Assembly (NCBI GenBank): GCA_017854535.1
Contig: JAFMHL010000030.1
Location: 1 to 51,909, forward strand
DNA: 51,909 nt
Source of the DNA: Nitratireductor sp.
GTDB taxonomy: Bacteria; Pseudomonadota; Alphaproteobacteria; Rhizobiales; Rhizobiaceae
Direction: 5' to 3'
Each line of letters begins with the position of its first letter. Within the stretch, counting starts at the first letter, position 1. Under the pieces are notes generated by a model, which saw only the letters and a list, made by a program, of their open reading frames with translations, had not been told where the DNA came from and made no database searches. Positions 44,451 through 51,909 of this stretch are shown here, one piece after another. Made by a program: the position numbers and the translations under genes.

Positions 44451-45218
44451 ATGACCATTTCAAAAATTCGTAACGAATTGTTCCGCCCTTTTTACGCGTT
44501 GTTATTGGTGGCTGTCTTGTTAGCTGTTCCAGCCTTTTCCGGATTTGCAAAAGCAGAAACATTGGACCGTCCGGCAGTAGAAACGATCATTCGCGAATAT
44601 CTTCTTGAAAACCCTGAACTGATTTTGGAAGTACAACAAGCTTTGGCAGCCAAACAGGAAGAACTCAAACAACAACAGCAGCTTGCGACATTGAATGAAA
44701 AGAAGGAATTGCTGTACAATTCTCCAAATCAGATGATCATCGGAGATCCAGCAGCAGCAATCACTGTGGTTGAATTTTTTGACTATAATTGCGGTTTTTG
44801 TAAACGTGCTTTGAACGATATGACACGGATTGTTGAAGAAAATCCTGATGTTAAATTTGTCATGAAAGAGTTCCCTGTATTGGGCGAGCCATCCATGGAA
44901 GCCCACCGCATCAGCCTTGCACTCATCAAAAACAATCCAGAGCTTTATGACCAATTCCATCGCCAATTGCTGAATAAAGAGGGCAGAAAAGATGGACAGA
45001 GCGCGCTAGATCTAGCCGTCTCTCTTGGCGCTGATGAAGACGCTATCAAAACGGCAGCAAATGACCCAAGCATAATGGAAGCTGTTGGTGAAGCCTATGA
45101 ACTTGCAGATGGCTTGGGAATTACTGGGACACCATCTTATGTCATTGGCAATGAAGTCGTTTTTGGTGCTGTTGGTTATGACCGTTTGATGCCAAAAATC
45201 GAAGCATTGCGTCAATAA
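44451..45218 (+). CDS. DsbA-family thiol:disulfide oxidoreductase
   Basis: The protein has 255 residues. Signal peptide: residues 12-35 (FYALLLVAVLLAVPAFSGFA, cleavage near AKAE). An N-terminal helical stretch (ETIIREYLLENPELILEVQQ, ScsC-like) precedes the thioredoxin fold, with the active-site CxxC in FFDYNCGFCKRAL and the cis-proline in GITGTPSYVIG. It should introduce or rearrange disulfides in periplasmic proteins, possibly including the secreted Cys-rich proteins in this window. The DsbB partner is not in the window. The neighbouring gene downstream is accB, with 256 bases between. Confidence 0.92.
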   Translation: MTISKIRNELFRPFYALLLVAVLLAVPAFSGFAKAETLDRPAVETIIREYLLENPELILEVQQALAAKQEELKQQQQLATLNEKKELLYNSPNQMIIGDPAAAITVVEFFDYNCGFCKRALNDMTRIVEENPDVKFVMKEFPVLGEPSMEAHRISLALIKNNPELYDQFHRQLLNKEGRKDGQSALDLAVSLGADEDAIKTAANDPSIMEAVGEAYELADGLGITGTPSYVIGNEVVFGAVGYDRLMPKIEALRQ

Positions 45219-45442
45219 ACAAATCAAATTGCTGATTCGATGCTCTATCTGACTAAATATTGATCCGATTTCGATTTTTACCAACCAAACAACCCTACTC
45301 GGTGGAAAAAAGACGTATTTTCGTGTTTGAACGGCAATACGCCTTTTCCAAACTTAAACACCTCTGTATAACCCTTTGACTTATAGAGCGTACGGCGTTT
45401 TGAATGAACCGTCTGGTCGCAGCTTCAAATTTTAGAACAAGG

Positions 45443-45455
45443 CGGAATTGTTCCG
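45443..45455. promoter_or_regulatory. Short palindrome upstream of accB
   Basis: CGGAA-TTG-TTCCG, an exact inverted repeat of five-base arms, lies 20 bases before the accB start codon. Its position just ahead of the ribosome binding site (AAGGTG, 45466-45471) would suit an operator or a leader hairpin. No factor is assigned. Confidence 0.3.
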
Positions 45456-45474
45456 GCTTTAGGGCAAGGTGAAA

Positions 45475-45924
45475 ATGTCTAAGAAACCATCAATCGATCA
45501 GGATCTGATCCGCGAACTTGCAGCTTTGTTGAAAGAAACAGAGCTTAGCGAAATTGAAGTCGAACAGGATGACTTGCGTATTCGGATAGCGCGAAACATG
45601 GGCCGTGCGGTTGAAGTTGCCGCTCCCGTTGCAGCGGCACCGGTGGCCGTTGCCGCTCCCGTGGTAGCCGATGTTGATCCAGACAAGCACCCGGGCGCTT
45701 TGAAATCTCCAATGGTTGGCACCGCTTATTTTGCTCCAGCACCAGGCGCTGACCCATATGTAACTGTTGGCGATAGCGTGAAATCAGGCCAGACGGTAAT
45801 GATCGTTGAAGCCATGAAAACGATGAACCAGATCGCAGCTTCCAAATCAGGAACAGTTACAGCGATTTTGATAGAAGATGGTCAACCGGTCGAGTTCGGT
45901 GAGCCTCTGATGATCATCGAATAA
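45475..45924 (+). CDS. accB: Biotin carboxyl carrier protein of acetyl-CoA carboxylase
   Basis: The protein has 149 residues from ATG 45475, with AAGGTG upstream. An N-terminal helical segment ([20 protein letters not shown]) and an Ala/Pro/Val-rich hinge lead to the biotinyl domain from about residue 75 ([20 protein letters not shown]). The biotinylated lysine is in [11 protein letters not shown] (about 115), with a typical finger-like insertion (thumb) before it. It carries the carboxyl group made by AccC to the carboxyltransferase in fatty-acid synthesis. It is 11 bases from accC and co-transcribed. Confidence 0.96.
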   Translation: MSKKPSIDQDLIRELAALLKETELSEIEVEQDDLRIRIARNMGRAVEVAAPVAAAPVAVAAPVVADVDPDKHPGALKSPMVGTAYFAPAPGADPYVTVGDSVKSGQTVMIVEAMKTMNQIAASKSGTVTAILIEDGQPVEFGEPLMIIE

Positions 45925-45935
45925 GGCAAAACAAG

Positions 45936-47282
45936 ATGTTCAAAAAGGTTCTCATTGCCAATCGCGGTGAAATTGCCCTGCGTATTTTACGTGCTTGCAA
46001 AGAGCTGGGTATTCCCACTGTCGCTGTGCACTCGACAGCGGACGAGTCGGCGATGCATGTTCGCCTTGCGGACGAAAGCGTTTGTATCGGGCCACCTGCG
46101 TCCAAAGACAGTTATTTGAACATCCATGAGATCCTGGCGGCCTGTGAAATTACAGGTGCTGACGCGATCCATCCTGGCTACGGTTTTTTGTCAGAAAATG
46201 CGAAATTTGCCGATATTCTAAAAGAACATGACATCACTTTTATTGGCCCGTCAGCGGATCATATTCGTGTCATGGGTGACAAGATCGAAGCCAAAAATAC
46301 GGCTAAACGACTAGGAATACCTGTCGTGCCTGGTTCTGATGGCGCTATCACAGAAGACACTGAAGCAAAGCGCGTTGCCGCAGAGATTGGCTACCCAGTC
46401 ATTATCAAAGCTGCTTCAGGCGGCGGCGGTCGTGGCATGAAGGTCGCGCTGAATGAAGCAAGCATTTCTGAAGCCTTGCATACTGCTCGTAGTGAAGCTG
46501 GCGCTGCATTTGGCGATGATGCTGTATATATCGAGAAATACCTCTCCACCCCTCGTCATATCGAAGTTCAGGTTATGGGCGACGGCAAGGGCGGCGGCAT
46601 CCACCTAGGCGAACGCGATTGCTCGCTGCAGCGTCGCCACCAAAAAGTTTTGGAAGAAGCAACCTCACCTGCTCTAGACGAGGCTGGGCGTCAAAAAATT
46701 GGTGATATCTGTGCCAAAGCTATTCAAGGCTTGGGCTATTCTGGTGCTGGAACCATAGAATTTCTATGGGAAAACGGCGAGTTTTATTTCATTGAAATGA
46801 ATACGCGCCTGCAGGTTGAACATCCAATAACAGAGATGATAACCCGAATTGATTTGGTTACCGAACAACTGCGCGTTGCCTCTGGTGCTGGCATGTCTGT
46901 GAAGCAAGAAGATGTGATTATCACGGGTCATGCAATCGAATGCCGTATCAACGCCGAGCATCCAAAAACATTCGTACCGTCACCAGGCACGATCTCTTAT
47001 TATCACCCACCTGGCGGCCTTGGGGTTCGCGTTGATTCAGGCGTTTATCAGGGCTATAAAATCCCGCCCTATTATGACAGTTTGATCGGTAAGCTTATCG
47101 TGCATGCCCGCACAAGAGAAGAGTGTCTTGCTCGGCTTCGCAGAGCGCTGGACGAGTTTGTGGTTGATGGTATTGAAACCACCCTGCCCTTGTTCCGTGA
47201 TCTGGTGACAAACCCAGACATCATCGCAGGCACCTATGATATTCATTGGCTGGAAAAATATCTGGCAAGTAAGGCTGATTGA
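45936..47282 (+). CDS. accC: Biotin carboxylase of acetyl-CoA carboxylase
   Basis: The protein has 448 residues, the usual length. It is an ATP-grasp enzyme: FKKVLIANRGEIALRILRAC at the N-terminus, the glycine-rich ATP lid IIKAASGGGGRGMKVALNE (about 155-173), the metal/ATP site ENGEFYFIEMNTRLQVEHPI and the C-terminal ECRINAEHPKTFVPSPGTIS. It carboxylates the biotin of AccB with bicarbonate and ATP. accBC without accAD nearby is the normal bacterial arrangement. It is followed 69 bases later by aat, as elsewhere in Rhizobiales. Confidence 0.98.
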   Translation: MFKKVLIANRGEIALRILRACKELGIPTVAVHSTADESAMHVRLADESVCIGPPASKDSYLNIHEILAACEITGADAIHPGYGFLSENAKFADILKEHDITFIGPSADHIRVMGDKIEAKNTAKRLGIPVVPGSDGAITEDTEAKRVAAEIGYPVIIKAASGGGGRGMKVALNEASISEALHTARSEAGAAFGDDAVYIEKYLSTPRHIEVQVMGDGKGGGIHLGERDCSLQRRHQKVLEEATSPALDEAGRQKIGDICAKAIQGLGYSGAGTIEFLWENGEFYFIEMNTRLQVEHPITEMITRIDLVTEQLRVASGAGMSVKQEDVIITGHAIECRINAEHPKTFVPSPGTISYYHPPGGLGVRVDSGVYQGYKIPPYYDSLIGKLIVHARTREECLARLRRALDEFVVDGIETTLPLFRDLVTNPDIIAGTYDIHWLEKYLASKAD

Positions 47283-47351
47283 GCGCTTTACTTTGCTTAT
47301 CGGCTTGGGCTTTCAAGTGCTGGCAATTCTCTAATGAACAGCGAATAACGT

Positions 47352-48002
47352 ATGTTCGAAATAACGCCTGAAATTCTATTGAACGCCTATGCCATTGGTG
47401 TATTCCCGATGGCGGAGTCTGCTGAGGACCCCGAATTATTTTGGGTTGAGCCGCCTTTGCGCGGCATTCTTCCGTTGGACGCTTTTCATATTCCTGCAAG
47501 CCTGAAAAAAGCGATGCGTAAAAACCCATTCGAGGTGCGTATTGATACGGCGTTTCAAGAGGTGGTGGAGACTTGCGCTGCCCCCGCTCCAGATCGAGAC
47601 AGCACTTGGATCAATAATCAGATCAAGGCCTTATATTTCGAACTGTTCGAAATGGGTTATTGCCACAGCGTAGAATGCTGGTCTGACGATAAATTGGTGG
47701 GGGGGCTATATGGCGTTAGCCTTGGCGGTGCTTTTTTTGGCGAAAGCATGTTTTCACGGAAAACCAATGCCTCAAAAATTGCCCTTGTGCATCTTGTCGA
47801 TCGCATGAAGCGCGGTGGATTTACCCTGCTCGATACACAATTCACCACTCCGCATCTCTTGCGATTTGGTGTGACCGAAATTTCCAAGAAGGATTACAAA
47901 AAACTACTGAAGGAAGCTATTTCAAATGATGCCAACTTCTTTCCCTATGAAGGCGGGGGAACATCTGATTCCATTTTGCAGTCTTTTAACCAGATATCAT
48001 AA
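47352..48002 (+). CDS. aat: Leucyl/phenylalanyl-tRNA-protein transferase
   Basis: The protein has 216 residues. The N-terminal block is [20 protein letters not shown], then [18 protein letters not shown]. Catalytic-fold blocks are [40 protein letters not shown] and [20 protein letters not shown], the last ending in [20 protein letters not shown]. It adds Leu or Phe to N-terminal Arg/Lys of proteins, tagging them for ClpS/ClpAP degradation. Its 3' end overlaps the 3' end of the DUF2155 gene on the other strand by 58 bases. Confidence 0.97.
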   Translation: MFEITPEILLNAYAIGVFPMAESAEDPELFWVEPPLRGILPLDAFHIPASLKKAMRKNPFEVRIDTAFQEVVETCAAPAPDRDSTWINNQIKALYFELFEMGYCHSVECWSDDKLVGGLYGVSLGGAFFGESMFSRKTNASKIALVHLVDRMKRGGFTLLDTQFTTPHLLRFGVTEISKKDYKKLLKEAISNDANFFPYEGGGTSDSILQSFNQIS

Positions 48003-48376
48003 ACCGGATTTTCTACTGCATTCAGGCCCGGACTGTCTGCAAACATCCAGCCAGTGAAAATTCTTCTAATTTTAGAATCAAGCGTAATTTCATCCACTTC
48101 GACAAATGAAGTGGTCTTTGGCGCTTCGGTTATCGGGCGGGAGTTACAAATACGTGGCGTTACCTGTAACGCACCAAACTGAACCGTTTCATCGATATAA
48201 ACATCAAAACTGTGAATTCGTCCTGTAATCTTGTCAATTCCAGCAAAGACAGCAACGCGGTTTTCGATGCGCTCTTGCGCATTTAGCGGTGATAGTAACA
48301 GGCCACCTATCGCCAAACTCGACGCCAAAGCAATTTTCACAGCTTTTGCCGTGCCAGAACTCGTAATAAATGCCAT
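47945..48376 (-). CDS. DUF2155 domain exported protein
   Basis: The protein has 143 residues with a signal peptide ([20 protein letters not shown], cleavage near NAQE). The mature part has the DUF2155 pattern: [40 protein letters not shown] and [20 protein letters not shown], then [10 protein letters not shown]. Two cysteines may form a disulfide. The family is alphaproteobacterial and its function unknown; it often lies between aat and the NDUFA12 gene, as here. It is convergent with aat. Confidence 0.93.
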   Translation of the reverse strand: MAFITSSGTAKAVKIALASSLAIGGLLLSPLNAQERIENRVAVFAGIDKITGRIHSFDVYIDETVQFGALQVTPRICNSRPITEAPKTTSFVEVDEITLDSKIRRIFTGWMFADSPGLNAVENPVYDIWLKDCKMESDVPPPS

Positions 48377-48480
48377 TTAGATCGCCGCTTTTTTCAGTAT
48401 GCTTAGAGTGTATTCTTTTTGTTACTTGTTCGTCCTTATCACGAGATTCGGGCAGTTCCAAGGAGAAGGTCAGACCGAGA

Positions 48481-49212
48481 CTATCGATTGACTGGATCTG
48501 TCTGAATAAGCCTTACGACATTGCCCTCCAGCACAGCACAAGAAAGCACGCCTGTATCAAAACAATACGTATCGAGATTAATCCGATTGGGTTGAATGTC
48601 CACTTCATCTCTTGGCGTGTGACCATGAACAATGACTTTTTCAAACGGACTTTGATGGGTTAAAAACTCTTCTCTGATCCATAGCAAATCATCTGGTGTT
48701 TGTTTGTCCAAGGCTATCCCTGGCTTTACCCCTGCGTGAACGAAAAAGTAATCTCCCTCTTGATGGGTCAATTCAAGAGAATCAAGAAACTTTATGTGAG
48801 ATGATGAAACCTGCGCTTTCAGCTGCTGCGACATCATTTTCAAACTCTTAGCCGAGGTTACTTCCACACCATAAGATTGGAGTAATTCGCGACCGCCATA
48901 AGTCAGGAATGAAGCACCCACTTCGTCAGGAATATCCATAAATTCCAACATGCGCTGGTCGTGGTTTCCGCGCAAGCATATCAACGGTAAGGTTTTTTGT
49001 AGCAGTATCAAGTGATCCAAAACGCCGCGCGAATCTGGTCCGCGATCAACATAGTCGCCCAAGGTTACAATTTTGTATTCTGGAACCGGATGAGTATTCA
49101 GGTCTTGCTCAATCAAATTCAACAAAGATTTGAACTCATTAAGACAACCATGGATATCGCCAATTGCATAGACACGGCGACCGTCTGTGGTTTTACTGTC
49201 ACAAACAATCAT
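48481..49212 (-). CDS. Calcineurin-like / PPP-family metallophosphoesterase
   Basis: The protein has 243 residues. All metal-binding signatures of the PPP family are present: GDIHGCLNEF, TLGDYVDRGPDSRGVLDHL, CLRGNHDQRMLEF, VHAGVKPGI and HGHTPRDEVDI. This is the bacterial serine/threonine-phosphatase or diadenosine-tetraphosphatase-like branch; the exact substrate (phosphoprotein or Ap4A) cannot be told from sequence. It lies inside the usually compact DUF2155-NDUFA12 pair, between them on the same strand. It probably shares their transcript. Confidence 0.92.
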   Translation of the reverse strand: MIVCDSKTTDGRRVYAIGDIHGCLNEFKSLLNLIEQDLNTHPVPEYKIVTLGDYVDRGPDSRGVLDHLILLQKTLPLICLRGNHDQRMLEFMDIPDEVGASFLTYGGRELLQSYGVEVTSAKSLKMMSQQLKAQVSSSHIKFLDSLELTHQEGDYFFVHAGVKPGIALDKQTPDDLLWIREEFLTHQSPFEKVIVHGHTPRDEVDIQPNRINLDTYCFDTGVLSCAVLEGNVVRLIQTDPVNR

Positions 49213-49243
49213 GAGACTAGCAATCGGATAAAATAGCTATCGG

Positions 49244-49618
49244 TTATGGACGCCACGCGTCGTAATCTCCGGTCACCGTTGGGCGTTTCTCCTGATTTGC
49301 CAGTGAGCCCTTAGGAAAATAAGCCCCGCCAGTGCCTGTCATGTTTTGTTTATGCGGCAGTTGCCAGTCTTTAGCGACATAAGTTTCTTCTGATGGAGGT
49401 GTGTCTACGCGATAATGCATCCAGCCATGCCAGCCTGCTGGAATACTCGATGCTTCTGCCAGACCGTTATACTGCACCCAACGTTTGCCCTCGGCGCTCT
49501 TGTAATAAACATTACCAGCTTCGTCTTCACCAACTTTGGTACCTTTGCGCCATGTGAAAAAACGAGTTCCCCAAGTTGACCCATTCCACCAGGTGAAAAA
49601 TTGCGTAAATAAAGACAT
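49244..49618 (-). CDS. NADH:ubiquinone oxidoreductase accessory subunit NDUFA12
   Basis: The protein has 124 residues from ATG 49618 (MSLFTQFFTWWNGSTWGTRF); four codons farther out are possible but the GGGAC precedes this ATG. Family blocks are GTKVGEDEAGNVYYKSAEGK, RWVQYNGLAEASSIPAGWHG, WMHYRVDTPPSE and YDAWRP at the end. It is the 17.2-kDa (B17.2) accessory subunit of complex I, found in alphaproteobacteria and mitochondria, not in E. coli. It supports the taxonomic placement. Confidence 0.95.
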   Translation of the reverse strand: MSLFTQFFTWWNGSTWGTRFFTWRKGTKVGEDEAGNVYYKSAEGKRWVQYNGLAEASSIPAGWHGWMHYRVDTPPSEETYVAKDWQLPHKQNMTGTGGAYFPKGSLANQEKRPTVTGDYDAWRP

Positions 49619-49670
49619 GTGCAGTCCCATAAATTGTCGTTTGACTTAACCCTGTATATGCCGTGATGAT

Positions 49671-50189
49671 ATGACTATGTCCAGAGAAAGAATACTCCTT
49701 TTGCGATCTATCAAGCTGCAAAGCGCAAATTTGCCACCCATCCTGCAATTGTTTGCGAGACCTGTGTTTTATACGCGCTTGATTTTTGCAATTTCAATTT
49801 CCTGTGCGTTTCCAACTGCGTTGCTTGCTCAAGAGGCAAACCAGGCAATTGCCTTTGTGCAAGCGCCAGAGCAAAGCTTTGGTGTTTGCTTTGGCAATAA
49901 CCCAGATGACGCGTTCGCCTGTGCTGTAAAACAATGTACTGAAAATGGAGCGTTAGAAGAAGATTGCATCAAAATGAAATATTGCTCACCTGCAGGATGG
50001 AGCGCTGATATTTTCAAACAACATAAAGAAGGCCCTCATTGGCATGACTATTTATGTGGATGGGAAAGTGAAAAAGATCTAGACGCTGCAGTAAACATTG
50101 TTTGCGAGGGCTCGGCCAAAGATTACCTCATTGAATGTTCTGTTGTTGCCAAATGGGGACCAGACGGAACCCGAACTGACCTAGAATAA
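49671..50189 (+). CDS. Exported cysteine-rich hypothetical protein
   Basis: The product has 172 residues. A long N-terminal region leads to a signal-type hydrophobic segment at about 33-53 (RLIFAISISCAFPTALLAQE). The mature part has eight cysteines (QSFGVCFGNNPDDAFACAVK, QCTENGALEEDCIKMKYCSP, YLCGWE, NIVCEG, LIECSV), suitable for disulfides. It resembles the DUF4189-type pattern only weakly. The first ATG is used for lack of a better one; the true start may be later, such as an internal codon nearer the signal. No function is assigned. It is divergent from NDUFA12. Confidence 0.6.
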   Translation: MTMSRERILLLRSIKLQSANLPPILQLFARPVFYTRLIFAISISCAFPTALLAQEANQAIAFVQAPEQSFGVCFGNNPDDAFACAVKQCTENGALEEDCIKMKYCSPAGWSADIFKQHKEGPHWHDYLCGWESEKDLDAAVNIVCEGSAKDYLIECSVVAKWGPDGTRTDLE

Positions 50190-50214
50190 ATCAAACTAAT
50201 TATAAATTGGAACC

Positions 50215-51435
50215 TTGTTGACCGCTACTTTACTCGACAGCAAAGCATCTTGGATGCGCTTGGGATTGTGCATTATGGCCGGCGCTGTGGTGAATATCGG
50301 TATGTGGGCGGCAATTCTCGTTTTGCCCGAAATACAGGCTGATTTTGGCGTAGACCGGGCAGACGCATCCATATCGTTTACCTGCGCCATGATCGGGTTT
50401 GCAGCTGGTAACTTAATGCTTGGTCGCTGGGTAGACCGCTACGGCATCGCACCCATCTTGGGCGCTGCGTCTTTCGTTCTCGCTATCTGTTATGGTCTAA
50501 GCATGCTTGCGCCAAACATCTGGGTGTTTTCCGCGCTGCAAATTCCAATTGGCTTTGCTACGGCTTCTGGTTTTGGCCCGCTGATTGCCGACATATCCCA
50601 TTGGTTCAAGCGCTATCGTGGGATTGCCATCGCGGCGACGGCCAGTGGCAACTATATTTCAGGAACCATCTGGCCGCTGATGCTAAAAGGAACCATTGAG
50701 AATGATGGTTGGCGAAGCGCTTTCATGATCATTGCGATTTGCTCTTTGGTCTTGGTCCTCCCAATTGCCATCGCCCTTCGCAAGAGGTTGCAAACCAATG
50801 TAGGACAAGCCCCGGAACCACCACAGCGCAGCGTGCCCCTGTCACCAAAAATGTTCACTGTTCTGTTGTCGATTGCTGGTGTTTCCTGTTGCATGGCAAT
50901 GGCAATGCCTCAGGTTCATATTGTTGCCTATTGTGTCGATCTTGGCTTTGGCGCGGGTGTTGGTGCAGAAATGCTGTCTTTGATGTTGGCAGGAGGCATT
51001 GCAAGCCGCCTACTCTCGGGTTTGTTGGCCGATAAAATTGGTGCAGTTCCAACACTGCTGATTGGCTCTGTTTTTCAGTGTCTGGCGCTGTTTTTGTATA
51101 TTCCGTTCAACGGGCTTGTTTCGCTGTATGTGGTCTCGCTGATCTTTGGTCTGTCGCAAGGTGGCATCGTGCCAAGCTATGCCATGATCGTACGTGAATA
51201 TCTGCCTGCAGCCGAAGCGGGACAACGCATTGGTATCTTGATGGTTTCAACGGTGGCGGGTATGGCGATTGGTGGCTGGATGTCGGGCTGGATTTACGAC
51301 CTTACAGGATCCTACCAGATCGCCTTCTTGAACGGCATCGCCTGGAACTTCCTGAACATGGGCATTATGATTTTTATCCTGATGCGTTCACGACCAGCAA
51401 AGCCAAAGAAAATTGGCGGAGCCGTTACAGCTTAA
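50215..51435 (+). CDS. Major facilitator superfamily transporter (OFA-like)
   Basis: The protein has 406 residues with about 12 transmembrane segments in two six-helix halves, joined by a cytoplasmic loop near residues 185-215. The MFS loop motif reads GRWVDRYGIAPILGAASFVL after helix 2 and is repeated as GLLADKIGAVPTLLIGSVFQ in the second half. TASGFGPLIADISHWFKRYR is typical of the oxalate/formate antiporter-like and monocarboxylate branch. The substrate is unknown. The start is TTG (50215, or TTG 50218) with GGAA upstream. The stop overlaps the next minus-strand gene. Confidence 0.88.
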   Translation: MLTATLLDSKASWMRLGLCIMAGAVVNIGMWAAILVLPEIQADFGVDRADASISFTCAMIGFAAGNLMLGRWVDRYGIAPILGAASFVLAICYGLSMLAPNIWVFSALQIPIGFATASGFGPLIADISHWFKRYRGIAIAATASGNYISGTIWPLMLKGTIENDGWRSAFMIIAICSLVLVLPIAIALRKRLQTNVGQAPEPPQRSVPLSPKMFTVLLSIAGVSCCMAMAMPQVHIVAYCVDLGFGAGVGAEMLSLMLAGGIASRLLSGLLADKIGAVPTLLIGSVFQCLALFLYIPFNGLVSLYVVSLIFGLSQGGIVPSYAMIVREYLPAAEAGQRIGILMVSTVAGMAIGGWMSGWIYDLTGSYQIAFLNGIAWNFLNMGIMIFILMRSRPAKPKKIGGAVTA

Positions 51436-51782
51436 AGTCCGATAAGGGCGTTAAGTTCTTCAACGGGTTGCAACATTGCGAACATTGCAACGCCCAGAAT
51501 GAAGATACCGCTTAGAAAAAATATCCCGTATTTGACATTTATATCTTCTGCCGGTCGTCCTGTCCAAATAACCCGCCAGTAACGTTTCTCCATATAAAAC
51601 CAGCCAATTCCGTACAATACGGCACCCAAAAGCACTAATAACACTAGAGCTATATCCCACCAAAAAGATTTGAATTCGTATATCGACGAATAAACATAGA
51701 TGAAAAACAAAGCCCCAATGATCTTAGCGCTGCTGCTGTCAATTTTAATCGGTTTGTCTTCATCATCTCTATTGAAATACAT
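51432..51782 (-). CDS. Small membrane protein, hypothetical
   Basis: The product has 116 residues. Three hydrophobic segments are seen: about 18-36 (SAKIIGALFFIYVYSSIYEF), 42-63 (WDIALVLLVLLGAVLYGIGW) and 85-105 (YGIFFLSGIFILGVAMFAML). No family is recognised. It overlaps the MFS stop by four bases tail to tail. The last 127 bases of the window hold nothing that I can support. Confidence 0.65.
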   Translation of the reverse strand: MYFNRDDEDKPIKIDSSSAKIIGALFFIYVYSSIYEFKSFWWDIALVLLVLLGAVLYGIGWFYMEKRYWRVIWTGRPAEDINVKYGIFFLSGIFILGVAMFAMLQPVEELNALIGL

Positions 51783-51909
51783 ATTAGCTCCACAAACTGA
51801 TTGGGTTTAATATTAATCGCGCAACATAGTTTTTAACGCCGCTGATTGGTCTTCAGTGTCCAACCCGAAACTAATTGAGTGATATCAGTCATCTGTGATT
51901 CATTCGGAT

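Overview
The window reads as a chromosomal segment of an alphaproteobacterium, most likely a Hyphomicrobiales (Rhizobiales) lineage with a moderate, not high, GC content. The reasons are the gene families and their order: a suf operon in the rhizobial order sufS2-B-C-D-S1-X-A with an Irr-type palindrome upstream, an accBC-aat-DUF2155-NDUFA12 block, an rne/amiC/mrcA/prfB block, divergent anmK/tyrS, a perfect CtrA-type box, and a complex I NDUFA12 accessory subunit. Species cannot be named from sequence reading alone.

Layout. 1-1.13 kb: decayed tyrosine-recombinase gene next to tRNA-Leu(UAA), the probable edge of an integrated element lying to the left. 1.28-5.74 kb: cinA-like, Spx/ArsC-like, an enolase-superfamily enzyme, then parE. 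5.77-10.9 kb: accessory genes, several damaged: a frameshifted secreted protein, a fasciclin protein with a clear terminator, a DEAD-box helicase, a peroxiredoxin-like protein, a TfoX-type protein, a doubly frameshifted VOC protein and an NTF2-like protein. 10.9-18.9 kb, minus strand: the SUF Fe-S cluster operon, with two tiny membrane proteins between sufB and sufC and a glutathione-S-transferase-like gene between sufD and sufS1. 19.1-22.8 kb: alpha/beta hydrolase, Tat-exported agmatine-deiminase-like protein, a membrane-anchored unknown, a DUF1989 protein and a secreted protein broken by TGA. 22.8-29.7 kb: aldo/keto reductase, anmK, tyrS, a large AsmA-like protein. 30.0-32.8 kb: single-cysteine Bcp peroxiredoxin, DUF455 ferritin-like protein, M23 peptidase. 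32.8-39.1 kb, minus strand: prfB with its programmed frameshift, a Kelch protein, mrcA, amiC. 39.1-43.0 kb: rne with a long structured leader. 43.0-48.4 kb: aminotransferase, DsbA-like protein, accB, accC, aat, DUF2155. 48.5-51.8 kb: PPP phosphatase, NDUFA12, a secreted Cys-rich protein, an MFS transporter and a small membrane protein.

How the genes work together. Three themes stand out: Fe-S assembly under probable iron control; cell-wall growth and turnover (mrcA, amiC, M23 peptidase, anmK), with a CtrA-type site upstream of mrcA; and core information processing (parE, tyrS, prfB, rne, aat). About five inactivating lesions occur, all in small accessory genes, while every core gene is intact. 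The most promising unexplained items are the two coupled small membrane proteins inside the suf operon, the exported deiminase / DUF1989 cluster, and the Kelch protein in the mrcA-prfB block.
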